Shown in pieces: positions 9,290 through 17,022 of a DNA stretch of 23,975 nt. Source of the DNA: Larix sibirica. Taxonomy: Eukaryota > Streptophyta > Pinopsida > Pinales > Pinaceae. The notes under the pieces were generated by a model. That model ran no database searches, was not told the DNA's origin, and worked only from the letters and a program-made list of their open reading frames with translations. Position numbers and translations under genes: made by a program. Location: assembly GCA_004151065.3 (NCBI GenBank), contig NWUY0300007165.1, forward strand, positions 94,474 through 118,448, read 5' to 3'. The stretch's first letter is position 1; every line of letters begins with the position of its first letter.

Positions 9290-10640
9290 AACCAAGTTCT
9301 CGATGATGAAAAACCCAGCACCATTGCTTTCTTAAAAAAACAAAAGTTATAAATTAATTTATATGGTTTCCAAATCCACTAATCCATAAACAATGGATCC
9401 ATACAATTTTGTTTTATTACTCTTTTCTAGATTCCTTCGTATTTAGTTAACCGTCCATAAGCTTTTGTCAACAAAAGACTATCCAAATATTTGTATGTTT
9501 TTTAATTCCTAGCCACACAAATCGTTTGGTTTAAATAATCTTTTCCCATTTCACCAAATCATTAACATATTTTTCATTAATTCCCATTCCATAGAAAAAT
9601 AAAATACTTATTTTGAATCGAATTTTCTATGTCGTTTGGAATATATGTTAAAGTGTGCTAGTAAATTGGTAAGGTTTCCAAAATAGATTTAATTAAAAGA
9701 AACTCGTCCCCAAGCGATCTACTTGTTGCACCACACATAGATCATATTTTCCACATTTGAATACAACTAGGTCTAATTTGGTAACCATAATCATTTAGCT
9801 GGAGAGAAACGTTCAAATACATCATTCCTCTATTCAAAGGAACTCAAGAAAAATATACCTTTTTATATTGTTAATACTCATTAATCTTCATCCATGAACT
9901 CTTCATATATGTATTCAATACTTCTTTGTAGCTATTTGCATCACCTACATAACAATGGCCAAAAATAAAATAAAAACATTAACAAACAATAAATGGTTGA
10001 AAAAATATTTTTATTGTTTTGATGCTTTTAGTTATCTAACTCTTTATGCCTACTTGCATCACCTATAAAACTATTAAAAAAAATTAAAACATAATTAAGA
10101 AACAGTAAATGGGGTTTCAAAATATTTCAACTAATTTTGTTGTTTTTTTATTAATCTAACTTTCTATAGAAAAAATATATATATATATTGGCTCCTTTTA
10201 CCACAAGTAAGAGTAAGAGGGAAGAAAGAGGACACCCCTTAATGCTTTAAAATTTCTTAGAAGGAATAAGAAAGATGAGTTAGAGCCATTAATGAGTAAA
10301 TAGAAAGACATAGAGTTTAAACAACTCTTTATCCAATTTATTACAGAAAAAAATGAACCTAACATTGATCAATATGAGTTTGAGATGCATCCATAACACC
10401 TAATTATAAGCTTTAGATAAATCTTGTTTGACGAAAAATGATGGAGGCCTCCTGATTTTTATGGTGTGCAAACCTTCCTAAGGCACCCTTACCATGTCAT
10501 GAATTTGTCTCCCACAGAAAAAGCGAAATTGTTTGGAAGATATTGCTTCAATAATATTCATTTCAATCTCCTAGAACTGACCTTATCTGAAATTATTCAA
10601 GATATTTCAATTTTTTTAGGAGTGTGATTGTTTTGCCCTT
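9290..10640 (-). pseudogene. L1-like LINE ORF2 relic (reverse transcriptase)
   Basis: Decayed non-LTR retrotransposon polymerase. On the minus strand near 10532-10410 one frame reads QFRFFCGRQIHDM, then EGLHTIK, then KQDLSKAYN and VLWMHLKLIL. These match the L1-type RT block (GRQIHD, QE-LHSIK, LDLSKAYDRV-W), with stops at the expected Q and R positions. Near 9720-9590 the frame LGDEFLLIKSILETLPIY followed by HTLTYIP and FLWNGN matches the region after the RT core (LAGR-LIKSVLQ-IP-YW and FLW-G). The catalytic YADD-like stretch is not recognisable, the 5' endonuclease domain is missing or deleted, and frames shift between blocks. It lies directly downstream of the ORF1 relic and is probably the same element. 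Not functional. Confidence 0.7.
9930..10168. repeat. Degenerate tandem duplication, unit about 119 bp
   Basis: Two adjacent stretches share the order TTGCATCACCTA, an A-rich run, AACA(A)TAAATGG, an ATATTT-rich run, TTTTGTTGTTTT-like sequence and ATCTAACT. They fall inside the LINE ORF2 relic. A second AT microsatellite (10174-10190) follows. Confidence 0.6.
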
Positions 10641-10874
10641 AATATTATGGAATTTAGATAAATATGTTTGGGCTTTGATTAGGGATATTAAGGGACCTAG
10701 AGTGAATCAGATGAGCTATCTTCAATCACTTAATGAAACCCATAATCTCAAGTCGATGAAGGAGAATTATATATAACTTGTCTCTAGCTTGAATTGTATA
10801 TTCTTGAAAATGGATAGAGCCCAATGATCCACTTTTTCAATCCTCCAACCCCATGCTTATAGGTGCATACATCA

Positions 10875-11420
10875 TTAGCTAGATAGGATACCTAATCCTT
10901 CCCTCACTTCTACATCAAACCCAAAAGAGGCCTTCTTATCATTCACCAAAGTTGTGACTTCTCCAATGGTCTCTTCCTGAAATTTATTCATTTGTTCACT
11001 ATCCAAATGTTATAAACCCTCTTTTATAGTCTCCACCAAATCATTTGAATTACTTTTTTGACTATCATCATCTGATGACTAAGATTGAAAAAATCAATGC
11101 CCTCTTCTCAAGAGGGCATAAAAAAAACCTAAAGCAATCTATCTTTAAATGCCTTTGCATTCTACAACATGAACACTAAAAGGGATATTTTGATAGTCAA
11201 TAATTGTGTTATATACATTCATTGAAGACAATCTCCACTTTAGTTTGTAACCCTCTTTGGTGTCCATTTCAACACAAAATTTTACTATTGATATAGAGTT
11301 TTCGTTTTGTTATGTCATAAATGCATGTGAATCTCCCTAGACAATTTCTTATGAGTTTAAATATATTTTCACTCTATAATTTCATAGGAAATATAGGTAG
11401 TTTAACCTATATATCCTACA
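10875..11420 (-). pseudogene. LINE ORF1 relic, DUF4283/zinc-knuckle type
   Basis: On the minus strand a frame near 11290-11130 reads VKFCVEMDTKEGYKLKW, then IIDYQNIPF. These correspond to the conserved (I)CVEMD--KG and DYE-IPF segments that precede the zinc knuckle in plant LINE ORF1 proteins, nucleic-acid-binding gag-like partners of LINE RNA. The knuckle itself has decayed (one Cys left in the expected window). The same frame continues without frameshift, through several stops, into an acidic tail with SSDDDSQKSNSNDL and ends at the stop at 10875-10877. The N-terminal DUF4283 part further right is too decayed to trace with confidence. The RT relic follows about 240 bp downstream, consistent with one element. 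Confidence 0.55.
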
Positions 11421-11888
11421 TATTTTTTTTCCCAAGGGGTCAAACACAAGCTCACTAGTCTTTTAATAACATATCGATGTCACTCCAAAATCAATTTCAC
11501 TACAGATGATATCCATATACTTACCAAAATTAAACTATGCAACCTTTGGAAACTAGGTGAAATATTTGGGAATAAACTAAGATTGGAATTCAAATTATTC
11601 AAATCCAATGGGTTATTGAAATCTCATATATGTGCCTCTTGAAATATTTTCCAACTAAAGCTAGATCCAAGCAATTTGTAGAGATATATATCCTTGCTTG
11701 AGATTGGGTTTACTTCTCTCCAATGCATCTTTACTATCTAAACCTTCTTTGTTTTCTTATCCTTCACTATATCTTCCCTCATTTTTCTTGACAAAAATCA
11801 AACATATCCTAAAACCCTAATATGAGAATCACCTTTTAATTCCTCTTTTGTGAAAGACTTTCTCACCTCTAAAACCACCTCATGTTGA

Positions 11889-11959
11889 TTTAATTTTTTT
11901 TCAAGACCAAAATAAGCTTTCCACCCTCCATTAATCCTTTTCTCAATGCTATAGTTCCA
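11889..11959 (-). pseudogene. End of left contig overlapping the RTE-like RT relic
   Basis: On the minus strand this reads WNYSIEKRINGGWKAYFGLE, a conserved segment downstream of the RT core of a plant LINE family. It is nearly identical to 11961-12033 across the single N, with one substitution (C at 11937, A at 12011), one T-run length change and a 2-bp indel. It therefore looks like the overlapping end of one contig with the start of the next. Confidence 0.7.
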
Positions 11960-11960
11960 N
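11960..11960. other. Single-N contig join
   Basis: About 71 bp on the left repeats on the right with three small differences, the signature of two overlapping contig ends placed side by side instead of merged. Confidence 0.8.
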
Positions 11961-12190
11961 ATTTACAATTTTTTTCAAGACCAAAATAAGCTTTCCACCC
12001 TCCATTAATCATTTTCTCAATGCTATAGTTCCACTTAAGATTGTGAAGAAGGATCATGACCATTCTTGATAAAGTAGTGCTAGTACTTGACTTGATTCTC
12101 CTAAACATGCCTATAATTTATCAATGTAAATGTCAAAAAGGGTAAGCAACAACATACAACCTTGCTTAACCACCATATTACAATTAATTT

Positions 12191-12206
12191 ATTTGGACCA
12201 ACACTC
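12191..12206. repeat. Target-site duplication, left copy (copy 1)
   Basis: ATTTGGACCAACACTC, repeated exactly at 14137-14152. It is followed on its right by a T7 run, the complement of a poly-A tail. Confidence 0.9.
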
Positions 12207-14136
12207 TTTTTTTGTGATTAAGTTAGATCAGAATCTTTCTATTAATCAAGAAACAAGTACATACTGATACAGAGAAAATCCCACTGAGAATCGGGCCAGC
12301 CGAACACAACCTTATCCACTACAGAACACAAAAATCCACTAAAAACCTCCAATCAACAACCTCAAGAGAGAGGCCTGATCATTGAGTTGACCTACATGGA
12401 TCCTTTCACTTATTTTGGACATCAATCCACCCTAACAAATTATCAGGAGCAGAAGAGTTTTGGACAATGACCAACTAGTGCGAAGATAATTTAGAGGCTT
12501 TTTGCTTAAGAGATGAGTTTGAGTCCTTATCACTATCTGAATTTTCATATTCGTGTGGGCGTCTTAGTATTCCCGAGGGTGGTGCTGTAACCATATCCAT
12601 ATCGCTCTCCTCTTCATGAAAAATGGCTTTTTTTGGGGCCTCTGGGGGTGACACTCCCTCATGGGGCTAATGAATCCCAAAGTGAGGATGTGGCTGTGAA
12701 GGAATAGAGGGTGGCAGGTTAGTAGGAAAATTTCCCCTCGACTGAGACACTAATTTAATCCTATGAGTATTTCTCTCATTCCAAAAAAGGGGCCTCCTTT
12801 TCATAGAGGGAACCGAGGCAGTAGGGAATGCCTCCTGAAGGTGACCTGGTTGTTGATAGGATCTGCAACGAAAGGATGTGTGTTCAAAATATAGGAGCTA
12901 CAAGTGTGGCTTTGGAATGCCCCAATCAATAAAAATATTATCAGATATCCCTTTGTTGAGATCCATCTCGACACATATATGAGCAAAAGTGGCCAAGCCT
13001 TTTGAGACCCTCTCCGTGTCACTCTTAACAAACCTTCCCAAGGAGTTTCCAATGGTTTCCAAAGAATTATGAGATCAGAGATGCAAGGGTATATTTGGAA
13101 TTCTTACCCAGACTAGAGTAGTCACTATAGAGACATCCAAAGGGTTGAAATTAGGGTACCATCATTGAATAGACAACCCTGAGCTTCCCCAGAACCACAA
13201 CCCATTTTCAATGACTTGATCATAGTCCTCTTTCAATGTGAAGCAGATAATGAAGTAACCTTTGGAGCATAGGAACAACTTGTGATCAACCGACCAAGCT
13301 TGTTGTATGCACTCCCTTAAGCTTGAGGCAAAGGGCCAGAGCCCGTTGAATCTGCATATAAGGGTTGTTCTACTGAATTTGTATCCACTGATTATGGAAT
13401 GGGAGTCTTCCAACTTAGCTATAGGTATCTCCTCTGAATGCTCCACTATATAAGTTGATCATGATAACACTTTTGGCCTCAAACTCCCAGCTCTAGGGTC
13501 CTTAGTATGCATTGCTTATTTGAACGACATTTGCTTGGAGGAGGACGAGGTCGTGGATCCCCCATATCCACCCTGCAATCCTGAAACCAAATGGACTGTC
13601 ACATCCTTGCATAAATCATAATCCCCTAGCTGGGCATCTAGATGAAGGTAGCAGCCCTGGAAAAGAAGGGAAAATCACCTGTCAGAGATCTGTGTCTGAT
13701 CTATGATTTCAGCTATAAGAAGAGCCATCGGATCAGAAGGGCGTAGGACAAAACATTGGTTTCCTCCTAAGAGGATCCCCACAAAGAAGGGGAAACATTG
13801 AGCCATGTTAGAAATCTTCTTTTTCCTCTCACACATCGCCTGGAGCTGCATAGACATAGATGAATGATTGAAGGGATTTGATCTCCCTTGATCAAGGGTT
13901 GCATGGGCTATGGCACTCTCAATGGCCTCACTATCTAAGATAAGCATCTTCGAGATCAAAGGATCAAGGGTCTCATGAGCTAAGGTAGTTAAAATGGTCG
14001 TTTTATCTGAGAGGTGTGTCTTCTCCACTGCAGGATTCGCTTGGCCAAGGGGTTCCTCAAGCTGTGACAACGAACAAGCTACACAGTTCTAGCTTAGGGT
14101 TTGGAGGACTAGGGTTCGTGATCACTCTCATTTTTC
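12207..14136 (-). mobile_element. ORF1-only (half) LINE, 1.93 kb (copy 1)
   Basis: A complete non-LTR insertion on the minus strand. It is bounded by perfect 16-bp target-site duplications, has a short leader at its right end (14136) and a 7-nt poly-A at its left end (T7 at 12207-12213). Inside is a single ORF1-type frame and about 280 bp of trailing sequence. There is no endonuclease or reverse transcriptase, although both ends look intact. Mobility would have needed enzymes from another LINE. The layout is analogous to the half-L1 (HAL1) elements of mammals; that comparison is mine. A single internal deletion of a normal LINE is the alternative. Confidence 0.8.
12493..14070 (-). pseudogene. 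LINE ORF1, DUF4283 plus zinc knuckle, stop-ridden (copy 1)
   Basis: One uninterrupted phase of about 1.58 kb on the minus strand, about 525 codons, with no frameshift and seven internal stops. In order: an N-terminal region (14070-13500); a DUF4283 domain (about 13380-13170; RTTLICRFNGLWP, then GYFIICFTLKEDYDQVIENG and LWFWG); the linker VWVRIPNIPLHL; ETIGNSLGRFVK; ICVEMDLNKG; and a zinc-knuckle remnant FRCRSYQQPGHLQEAFP. It ends in a Ser/Asp-rich tail with NSDSDKDSNSS. DUF4283 proteins of plant LINEs are gag-like RNA-binding chaperones. Two of the four zinc ligands are changed (Cys to Tyr, Cys to Phe). No in-frame ATG is visible near the start of the frame, so the start is uncertain. Dead gene. 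Confidence 0.8.
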
Positions 14137-14152
14137 ATTTGGACCAACACTC
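14137..14152. repeat. Target-site duplication, right copy (copy 1)
   Basis: Exact second copy of ATTTGGACCAACACTC, abutting the 5' end of the half-LINE. Confidence 0.9.
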
Positions 14153-14299
14153 ATTATTCCTAAACTTAGCAATAATTTTTTTATACAACCTTATCATGAG
14201 AACTATCAACTCAAACCAAATCTATTCCAAAGGTTGTTGATAGGCATTGCATAAAAAACATTCATAAAGTTAACAAACAACATGTGAGATTGATTTTAT

Positions 14300-15134
14300 T
14301 ATTTTCACAATACTTTGTGATAATAACTTGTAAGAAAAACTGAATGGTCCTATATTTTTTATGACTTTCTAATCATATGAGAAAAGATAAATAATTTTTT
14401 CAATATGATTTCATATAATTTAATTGAAAGATGACTAATCATAATGATCCTATAATTTGAATTATTATTTTTGTCACCACTTTTAAAAAAAAATAACAAA
14501 ATTAAACCAATGATAATATTGCTGGACTACCATATTAAAAATCTTATAAATACTATAAATACTAGGGAAAAACAAAGGCTTAGGATTCTACTTATAGCCC
14601 TGGATGTCATTAACACTCTTTTGCTAAACATTCTACCCATAAATAATAAAGGGTTTTAATGTTGTTTGAAACATTAAAGATTAATAGCTCTTTTTAAGAT
14701 ACAAACTCCAATCCCTTAACGAAATAATATTATTTATTTTATTTTTTTCTTTAAGGTGGGATTAAAAAATATTTTAAAGTTGATTTTATTTTTTTCTTTA
14801 AGGTGGGATTAAAAAATATTTTAAAGTTGATTTTATTTTCTATTTATATAATATCATTTTTCTAGTAAACTTTTTTTAAAATAATTTTACATTTTTTAAT
14901 AAAGAAGATTTGTTATCTAAAAGATAGCCGTTATCTAAACTAAACCATGTCTCAACTAAGCTTTTAAATGTCTCAACTATAAAAGTGATGGAATGAAATC
15001 CCACTATCCCCACCACCAACAAACCATATAACCTTGACCATCAAAAATATACTTATTTATCAACCTTCCAAAAAATTAATTAAAAATTATTTTAAAAATA
15101 AAATTACCTATAAAAAAATTAAATCCGATATTGA
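14300..15134. other. AT-rich intergenic stretch with a 47-bp tandem duplication (copy 1)
   Basis: This is the 3' flank of the coiled-coil gene. The only clear structure is a two-copy direct repeat of 47 bp starting at 14749 and 14796 (CTTTAAGGTGGGATTAAAAA and following). No polyadenylation site can be assigned with confidence in such AT-rich DNA. Small open frames here are not supported. Confidence 0.6.
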
Positions 15135-16370
15135 TTATTTAATCCATGACCTTAGTTCGGAGTACAATATAGCAGCCCAAATAGATGCATGTACTAATGC
15201 CATACCTACGCGCCGCAGCAATTTTGTTTTTAGAGACTCCATTTTCAATGCCATAGACGCCTTCTCATCTTCCAGTGACTGTATCTTCTGAATAAGCCTT
15301 TGAACCTCAGCATTATCATGATCATGAGTTACAGAAAACATACAATTATTCTCACCATCTTGTATGATTCCATTAACATTAGCAGTATTGTTATATTTAT
15401 TATCCTTGTAATTGTCGTTGTGATCATCCTGTAAGTGATCTTCAACATTTCTAACCAGTTGCCGCATCTTCTGCTTGAAAGACTGAAGCTCGGACTTTAG
15501 CGCTTTAATCTCTTCATCCTTTTTCTGAAGCTCGGACTTTAGGACTTGAATCTCTTCATCCTTTTCCCGAATCTCGGACTTTAGAGCTTCAATCTCTTCA
15601 TCCTTTTTCTGAAGCTCTGACTTTAGGGCTTCAATCTCTTCATCCCTTTTCTGAAGCTCGGACTTTAGGGCTTCAATCTCTTCATCTTTTTTATGAATCT
15701 CGGACTTTAGCGCTTCAATCTCTTGATCGTTTTTCTGAAGCTCGGACTTTAGTGTTTCAATCTCTTCATCTTTTTTCTGAATCTCGGGCTTTAGCGCTTC
15801 AATCTCTTCATCTTTTTTCTGAAGCTCGGACTTTAGGGCTTCAATCTCTTCATCTTTTTTCTGAAGCTCGGATTTTAGGGCTTCAATAGCTTTATCTTTA
15901 TTGCAATGCTCGAACTTTAGCACTTCAATCCTTTCACCGCTGTTGTCGACGAGTAGCTCGAGATACGCCCTTTGCTGTTCAATGTGTGCCTGTATTCTTT
16001 CGCAATGAGAAGCTTGCATCTGTATCTCATATTTTTCTCTCTGGAGACGCTGAATCATAGCGAGCGTTTCGTCTGCTGCATCTCCGGAAGCGTTCCTCTC
16101 TGCGTCAAACTCGTACGTCAGTTTTTCTATCGTTTCTTGTTGCTTCCGAATGGCCTCCCTCAATTCATCAATATCCATCTCACTAATATTCATCTCTGAA
16201 TTCTCCTCCTCCTCCATTTTCCTTCCTCCTGCTTCATAATCGTCCTCCATTTTCGTTCCTCCTCCTTCATAATCAACAATTGCTTCTCGCTTCAAACTCT
16301 CCAGTGGGTTTTCCTGACGATCATCTCCATCTCCAGCCACAGCCATTCCTTGCTGTTGCTTTTGTAACAT
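15135..16370 (-). CDS. GTD-binding (DUF593) coiled-coil protein, myosin-binding-like, long allele or copy
   Basis: Intact 411-codon frame. Residues about 72-150 match the plant GTD-binding domain (DUF593, zein-binding): EFDAERNASGDAADETLAMI followed by QRLQREKYEIQMQA, where the family has ERNAS-AANEAMAMI-RLQEEKA-QMEA. In Arabidopsis MyoB proteins this domain binds the globular tail of myosin XI and links it to vesicles; FLOURY1 is a relative. Residues 166-291 are nine 14-residue repeats (KSELQKKDEEIEAL type, two heptads each) forming a long charged coiled coil. Residues 388-406 are a moderately hydrophobic tail, a possible membrane anchor. Typical MyoB proteins anchor at the N terminus, so topology here is uncertain. 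ATG 16370 has poor context; ATG 16346 (residue 9, GGAATGGCT) is better and would give 403 residues. An in-frame TAG lies five codons upstream of 16370, so the frame does not extend unless spliced. Confidence 0.85.
   Translation of the reverse strand: MLQKQQQGMAVAGDGDDRQENPLESLKREAIVDYEGGGTKMEDDYEAGGRKMEEEENSEMNISEMDIDELREAIRKQQETIEKLTYEFDAERNASGDAADETLAMIQRLQREKYEIQMQASHCERIQAHIEQQRAYLELLVDNSGERIEVLKFEHCNKDKAIEALKSELQKKDEEIEALKSELQKKDEEIEALKPEIQKKDEEIETLKSELQKNDQEIEALKSEIHKKDEEIEALKSELQKRDEEIEALKSELQKKDEEIEALKSEIREKDEEIQVLKSELQKKDEEIKALKSELQSFKQKMRQLVRNVEDHLQDDHNDNYKDNKYNNTANVNGIIQDGENNCMFSVTHDHDNAEVQRLIQKIQSLEDEKASMALKMESLKTKLLRRVGMALVHASIWAAILYSELRSWIK
15498..15875 (-). repeat. 42-bp coding minisatellite, nine units (copy 1)
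   Basis: Nine in-phase 42-bp units encode the 14-residue coiled-coil repeats, with degenerate units on both sides (15876-15917 and 15456-15497). Units are very similar at DNA level (TTCAATCTCTTCATCTTTTT on the plus strand), which favours slippage or unequal exchange. Positions 15781-15864 (two units) are the ones missing from the other copy. Confidence 0.95.
16214..16279 (-). repeat. 33-bp coding duplication near the N terminus (copy 1)
   Basis: The protein reads DYEGGGTKMED then DYEAGGRKMEE, an 11-residue tandem duplication. It shows in DNA as two CTTCATAATCGTCCTCCATT-like blocks. It is present in both copies of the gene. Confidence 0.8.
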
Positions 16371-16820
16371 CAGCTTTATACCATACTATTTAGTAGTTAT
16401 ATTATTCATTGTAGAAACGCCTCTCCCTCGTAAGATTCCTACTTTCCTGTTTGTTAAATCTTTTCAATTGTTGTGATTTAACAAACATTCAATTCTCTGG
16501 TTGCAACCGTGGTGTACACTACACGCAGGTCATGTGGGAGAGAGGATTTCATGCGCAGGAGGATTCTCAGGGTGTGAGTAATACTTAGACACGCAGATGT
16601 GGAAAGAAGGAATATGTAGATATTTTTCTGAAGATTCGTGGAGAGGTTATGCACTAGAACAACCACACAGTACTAACGTGACCAGATACCCACACTTATG
16701 GAGTTGTCATACCAATTCACTTAGAATACAACTTAGGGTTTGCAGGTCTGAGGCACAAATGAAGCAAAATGCAAAAGAATGGAAGCTGGCGGATCTTGGT
16801 GTGCAGGTCTCCAAGAGGGA
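16371..16820. other. Upstream flank of the coiled-coil gene, truncated at contig end (copy 1)
   Basis: Presumed promoter side. TATAAAG (minus strand, 16374-16380) is only a few bases from the first ATG, too close to be a TATA box for that start. No other clear gene. The sequence stops at the N at 16821 but continues in the second copy. Confidence 0.5.
16449..16486. promoter_or_regulatory. Perfect 12-bp inverted repeat upstream of the coiled-coil gene (copy 1)
   Basis: GTTTGTTAAATC at 16449-16460 and GATTTAACAAAC at 16475-16486 are separated by 14 bp. It lies about 80-115 bp upstream of the start codon. A regulatory role is only a guess; a hairpin in a leader transcript is also possible. The same element is at 21181-21218. 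Confidence 0.45.
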
Positions 16821-16821
16821 N
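16821..16821. other. Single-N contig join
   Basis: The left side (to 16820) matches the second copy to 21552, and the right side (from 16822) matches the first copy from 12006. The second contig thus contains almost all of the first. Confidence 0.85.
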
Positions 16822-17006
16822 TAATCATTTTCTCAATGCTATAGTTCCACTTAAGATTGTGAAGAAGGATCATGACCATTCTTGATAAAGTAGTGCTAGT
16901 ACTTGACTTGATTCTCCTAAACATGCCTATAATTTATCAATGTAAATGTCAAAAAGGGTAAGCAACAACATACAACCTTGCTTAACCACCATATTACAAT
17001 TAATTT

Positions 17007-17022
17007 ATTTGGACCAACACTC
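17007..17022. repeat. Target-site duplication, left copy (copy 2)
   Basis: ATTTGGACCAACACTC, identical to the first copy, followed by T7 at 17023-17029. Confidence 0.9.

Larger units (their letters stand above)
11961..14290 (-). pseudogene. RTE-like LINE reverse transcriptase relic, split by insertion (copy 1)
   Basis: The relic has two parts. Right of the inserted element (14290-14137) the minus strand reads NFMNVFYAMPINNLWNRF, then RLYKKIIAKFRNNECW. Left of it (12206-11961) the same frame continues with VVKQGCMLLLTLFDIYIDKL, which matches the RT block VKQGCPLSPTLF-IYIDKLE. After a frame change it reads STTLSRMVMILL and WNYSIEKMINGGWKAYFGLE. The YADD catalytic segment expected between those last two blocks has been deleted. 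Stops and frameshifts show it is dead. The insertion and its 16-bp duplicated target lie between Asn and Lys of the NECWSK stretch, so this relic is older than the half-LINE. Clade naming is from memory of conserved motifs. Confidence 0.7.

Noticed and set aside
12801-13052. 83-codon minus-strand frame (and its repeat at 17617-17868) as a gene
   Set aside because: It is an alternate frame over the DUF4283 ORF1; the real phase gives VWVRIPNIPLHL, ICVEMDLNKG and the zinc-knuckle remnant.
15034-15291. 85-codon plus-strand frame (and its repeat at 19850-20107)
   Set aside because: It is antisense to the 3' end of the coiled-coil gene and its AT-rich flank, with no family resemblance.
15972-16199. 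75-codon plus-strand frame (and its repeat at 20704-20931)
   Set aside because: Antisense shadow of the GTD-binding domain.
16374-16380. TATAAAG as the TATA box of the coiled-coil gene
   Set aside because: Only a few bases from the first ATG, so transcription from it would start at or after the coding start; kept only as a remark.
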